A stretch of 64,000 bases of DNA, taken from contig JAQYLT010000039.1 of assembly GCA_028719885.1 (NCBI GenBank), positions 36,472 through 100,471 of the forward strand, given 5' to 3'. The DNA comes from Bacillota bacterium (GTDB lineage Bacteria; Bacillota; Clostridia; Oscillospirales; Oscillospiraceae). The notes beneath the pieces are model-generated. The model saw nothing but the letters and a program-made list of their open reading frames with translations. It was not told the origin of the DNA and made no database searches. Both the position numbers and the translations under genes were made by a program. Shown here in pieces: positions 62,449 through 64,000 of the stretch (positions are counted from its first letter, which is position 1; each line of letters starts with the position of its first letter).

Positions 62449-62740
62449 TGCCCGAATGAGGGCAATCGAACACAAGGCGGATATGCTGACAAAGTTTGCA
62501 CCTGTCCATGTTGCAATCCGCAAATCGTTTTTCTATGATGAATTGCCGGAGGAATGGCGTGACCTTTACTGTGAGTATGTCGCCATTGACAGAGCCGTGA
62601 TGGAACACATCATGCTGACGGCTGTGGGTGACCTCCATTTCATTCTTCATGAAATTGAGAAACCTACCCCGGAAGAATTGCAAGAGATTATTGCGTGGGT
62701 AGAATCGAGGGTAAACAATTCGGAGGAATTGGAGACCTAA
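62432..62740 (+). CDS. Unknown small protein, last gene of element 2
   Basis: This 102-aa protein starts behind AAAGGGG. It is helical and acidic (LDARMRAIEHKADMLTKFAP; later EKPTPEELQEIIAWVESRVN) with several Tyr/Trp. No motif is recognised. Its start lies inside the previous gene, so the row from 59852 to 62740 is one tightly coupled operon. Confidence 0.6.
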   Translation: MKKTLDARMRAIEHKADMLTKFAPVHVAIRKSFFYDELPEEWRDLYCEYVAIDRAVMEHIMLTAVGDLHFILHEIEKPTPEELQEIIAWVESRVNNSEELET

Positions 62741-62849
62741 AAAAAGATATTTGCATAGTGCATTCGGCACATGAGTTTCTCCTTTCGGGAAAGCCGTCCA
62801 GTTATCCGCTGGGCGGTTTTTCTGTGCCTTTTGGGTGCTAAAAATCCGA

Positions 62850-62877
62850 TTTGTTGACACTTTTAGTTGACAAAACC
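62850..62877. repeat. Arm-type integrase site candidates, right
   Basis: TTTGTTGACACTTTTAGTTG followed by ACAAAA: two GTTGACA boxes with the same spacing and orientation as at 56015. Together they bracket the island just inside its ends. Confidence 0.6.
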
Positions 62878-62949
62878 CAATTTTGCCGATTTTGGGCGAA
62901 AATCAATTTTGTGTAAAATGTTTGGAATTTTCCTGAAAACAAAGAAAAA

Positions 62950-62975
62950 CACCGCAAACCAAACGGTTTACGGTG
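62950..62975 (-). terminator. Terminator of tRNA-Ala supplied by element 2
   Basis: On the minus strand CACCGTAAACC pairs with GGTTTGCGGTG, followed by TTTTTCTTTG, 11 bp after the tRNA CCA end. The sequence differs from the displaced terminator at 55825. Confidence 0.8.
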
Positions 62976-62984
62976 TGATTTTCT

Positions 62985-63061
<77 letters not shown>

Positions 63062-63185
63062 ATATTGCTGACTGCGAGAAATATATTAGCAGAACAGCGG
63101 ACAAATGTCAAGAATAAATATGTCCGCAGAAGCGGATTTCACGAAAATTTTTGCCGAAAGTCCGGAGAAGAAATTCTCCGGGCTT

Positions 63186-63842
63186 TCAGTTATCGCCTCT
63201 GCCGTAATCGTCGTCGAACATATATGTAACGTCCTTTTTGTAGCGGAACTTCTTTTCCTTGCCTTTGAAAAGCCGCACGATGCTGCGGCGATACTCAATC
63301 AGGACGAGCACTCCTATAAGGAGCACAAGATTTCTCACTACCACCGCATCGATGCTCATCACGGCGACGAGGCACATGAACGCCATGGCGATGATCGCCG
63401 ACAGCGACACGTAGCGGCTGACGAGATACACCACCGCGAAAACGATCACGCCCGCAAACGCGACCTCTCCGCTCACAAAAAAGCTGCCGACGGCGACGGC
63501 CAGCAGGCTGGGCTCGCCCCTGAAGCGATAGAGGATGGGGAAATTCGTCCCCAGCACAACGCAGAACAGCGCAAAGGCAAAGCCCACGTCGGCGTGACCG
63601 ACAATGAGCATGAGAAGTCCGCCGATGGATACGGGAATAAGGACTTTAAGAACCTCTACGATCAGCAGCTTGGCTACGCCTTTCCAGCCGTGATGCTTCA
63701 AAAAGCGGGTTATGCCCACGTTATCGCGGCTGTAATTGAGGATGTTCTCGTGAAAAAAGATGTGTGAGGACAGGATAGGCGTGCTCAGACTCCCGAAGGA
63801 GTAGGAAATAAGCGCGGTAAGGCACAGTAAAAAAGCGGTCAT
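63186..63842 (-). CDS. PlsY-like (glycerol-3-phosphate acyltransferase family) membrane protein, divergent
   Basis: This 218-aa protein has about six helices and PlsY-like layout: '[20 protein letters not shown]' near the N-terminus, '[16 protein letters not shown]' where PlsY has GSGNxGATN, and '[20 protein letters not shown]' where PlsY has GHxFPxFxxFxGGKGxA. Several residues normally needed are changed (GSGN, the His, GGKG), so enzyme activity is uncertain. It overlaps the der stop by 4 bp. Der-PlsY order is common in Firmicutes, which supports the family call. Confidence 0.75.
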   Translation of the reverse strand: MTAFLLCLTALISYSFGSLSTPILSSHIFFHENILNYSRDNVGITRFLKHHGWKGVAKLLIVEVLKVLIPVSIGGLLMLIVGHADVGFAFALFCVVLGTNFPILYRFRGEPSLLAVAVGSFFVSGEVAFAGVIVFAVVYLVSRYVSLSAIIAMAFMCLVAVMSIDAVVVRNLVLLIGVLVLIEYRRSIVRLFKGKEKKFRYKKDVTYMFDDDYGRGDN

Positions 63843-64000
63843 TGCTTATCTCCCTTCTGCCGTATCACCATGCGTATGGGCGTGCCCTCGAGTCCGAAAA
63901 CGGCGCGGATCTGGTTTTCGATATAGCGCTGGTATGAGAAGTGGAACAGCTCGCGGCTGTTGCAGAAGATGACGAAGTTAGGCGGCTTGATGCCGGTCTG
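63839..64000 (-). CDS. der: GTPase Der, C-terminal end (5' part outside window)
   Basis: The open frame reading in from the right edge gives [20 protein letters not shown], then '[20 protein letters not shown]' and '[12 protein letters not shown]', which is the KH-like C-terminal domain of Der (EngA), a two-domain GTPase needed for 50S ribosome assembly. It is missing from the ORF track because its start lies outside. The stop overlaps the plsY-like start as ATGA. Confidence 0.88.
   Translation of the reverse strand, partial: QTGIKPPNFVIFCNSRELFHFSYQRYIENQIRAVFGLEGTPIRMVIRQKGDKQ

Overview
The window reads as the chromosome of a moderately GC-rich gut-type member of Clostridia, most like Oscillospirales/Oscillospiraceae. 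The evidence is Gram-positive style lipoproteins, YesM/YesN two-component systems, DUF624, a CIRCE-controlled groESL, ECF-type Ni/Co transport, a giant CoA-dehydratase activase and a der-plsY pair. The species is not identifiable from sequence alone. Coding density is high, and most long ORFs in the track are antisense shadows of real genes.

1-40 kb is a carbohydrate uptake and sensing region. It holds an LplB-type permease (partial), an AraC regulator with a DUF624 protein, a solute-binding protein fused to a 5'-nucleotidase C-terminal-like domain in operon with a hybrid histidine kinase, a complete UgpC-type sugar ABC operon, two membrane-anchored repeat proteins (LRR; TPR plus seven-bladed RCC1), a GH43 glycosidase, an Fe-S aldo/keto reductase, a cbiMQO-type Ni/Co importer, a three-component sensor (YesN-YesM-sugar-binding lipoprotein), a MATE pump, groESL, and a YtfQRT-YjfF-type sugar importer with a divergent GntR/LacI-type regulator.

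Seven intergenic gaps in this part carry one family of dispersed elements. Each is built from 20-bp hairpins (GGAAnnnn-loop-nnnnTTCC preceded by CGTAGG or followed by CCTACG) whose stem sequences change on both arms together. They have terminal inverted repeats and are about 125-395 bp long. None occurs in the mobile region to the right.

40-50 kb holds a MarR regulator with a 1413-aa 2-hydroxyacyl-CoA dehydratase activase-like protein, a seven-gene minus-strand cluster (SDR, flavoprotein, small unknowns, phosphodiesterase, membrane proteins), a nitroreductase and a TfoX-C-like protein. Two similar promoter-hairpin-terminator units (39.6 and 49.8 kb) may encode short RNAs.

50-63 kb is mobile DNA. 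Element 1 (about 50.3-55.85 kb) has an array of degenerate repeats of about 80 bp, a MobC-like protein without a relaxase, an excisionase-like HTH protein, a RepA-like ATPase, an AT-rich HNH-type cargo gene and a tyrosine integrase. Element 2 (55,854-63,031) is a 7.1-kb phage-satellite-like island. It is bounded by a 47-bp direct repeat that is the 3' part of an intact tRNA-Ala(GGC) gene. It has an integrase, arm-site-like repeats at both ends, a strongly promoted non-coding region of about 260 nt between int and an HTH gene, a VapE-type ATPase, GGTTG iterons that look like an origin, and a row of small unknown genes. The right edge returns to the chromosome with tRNA-Ala, a divergent plsY-like gene and the 3' end of der.
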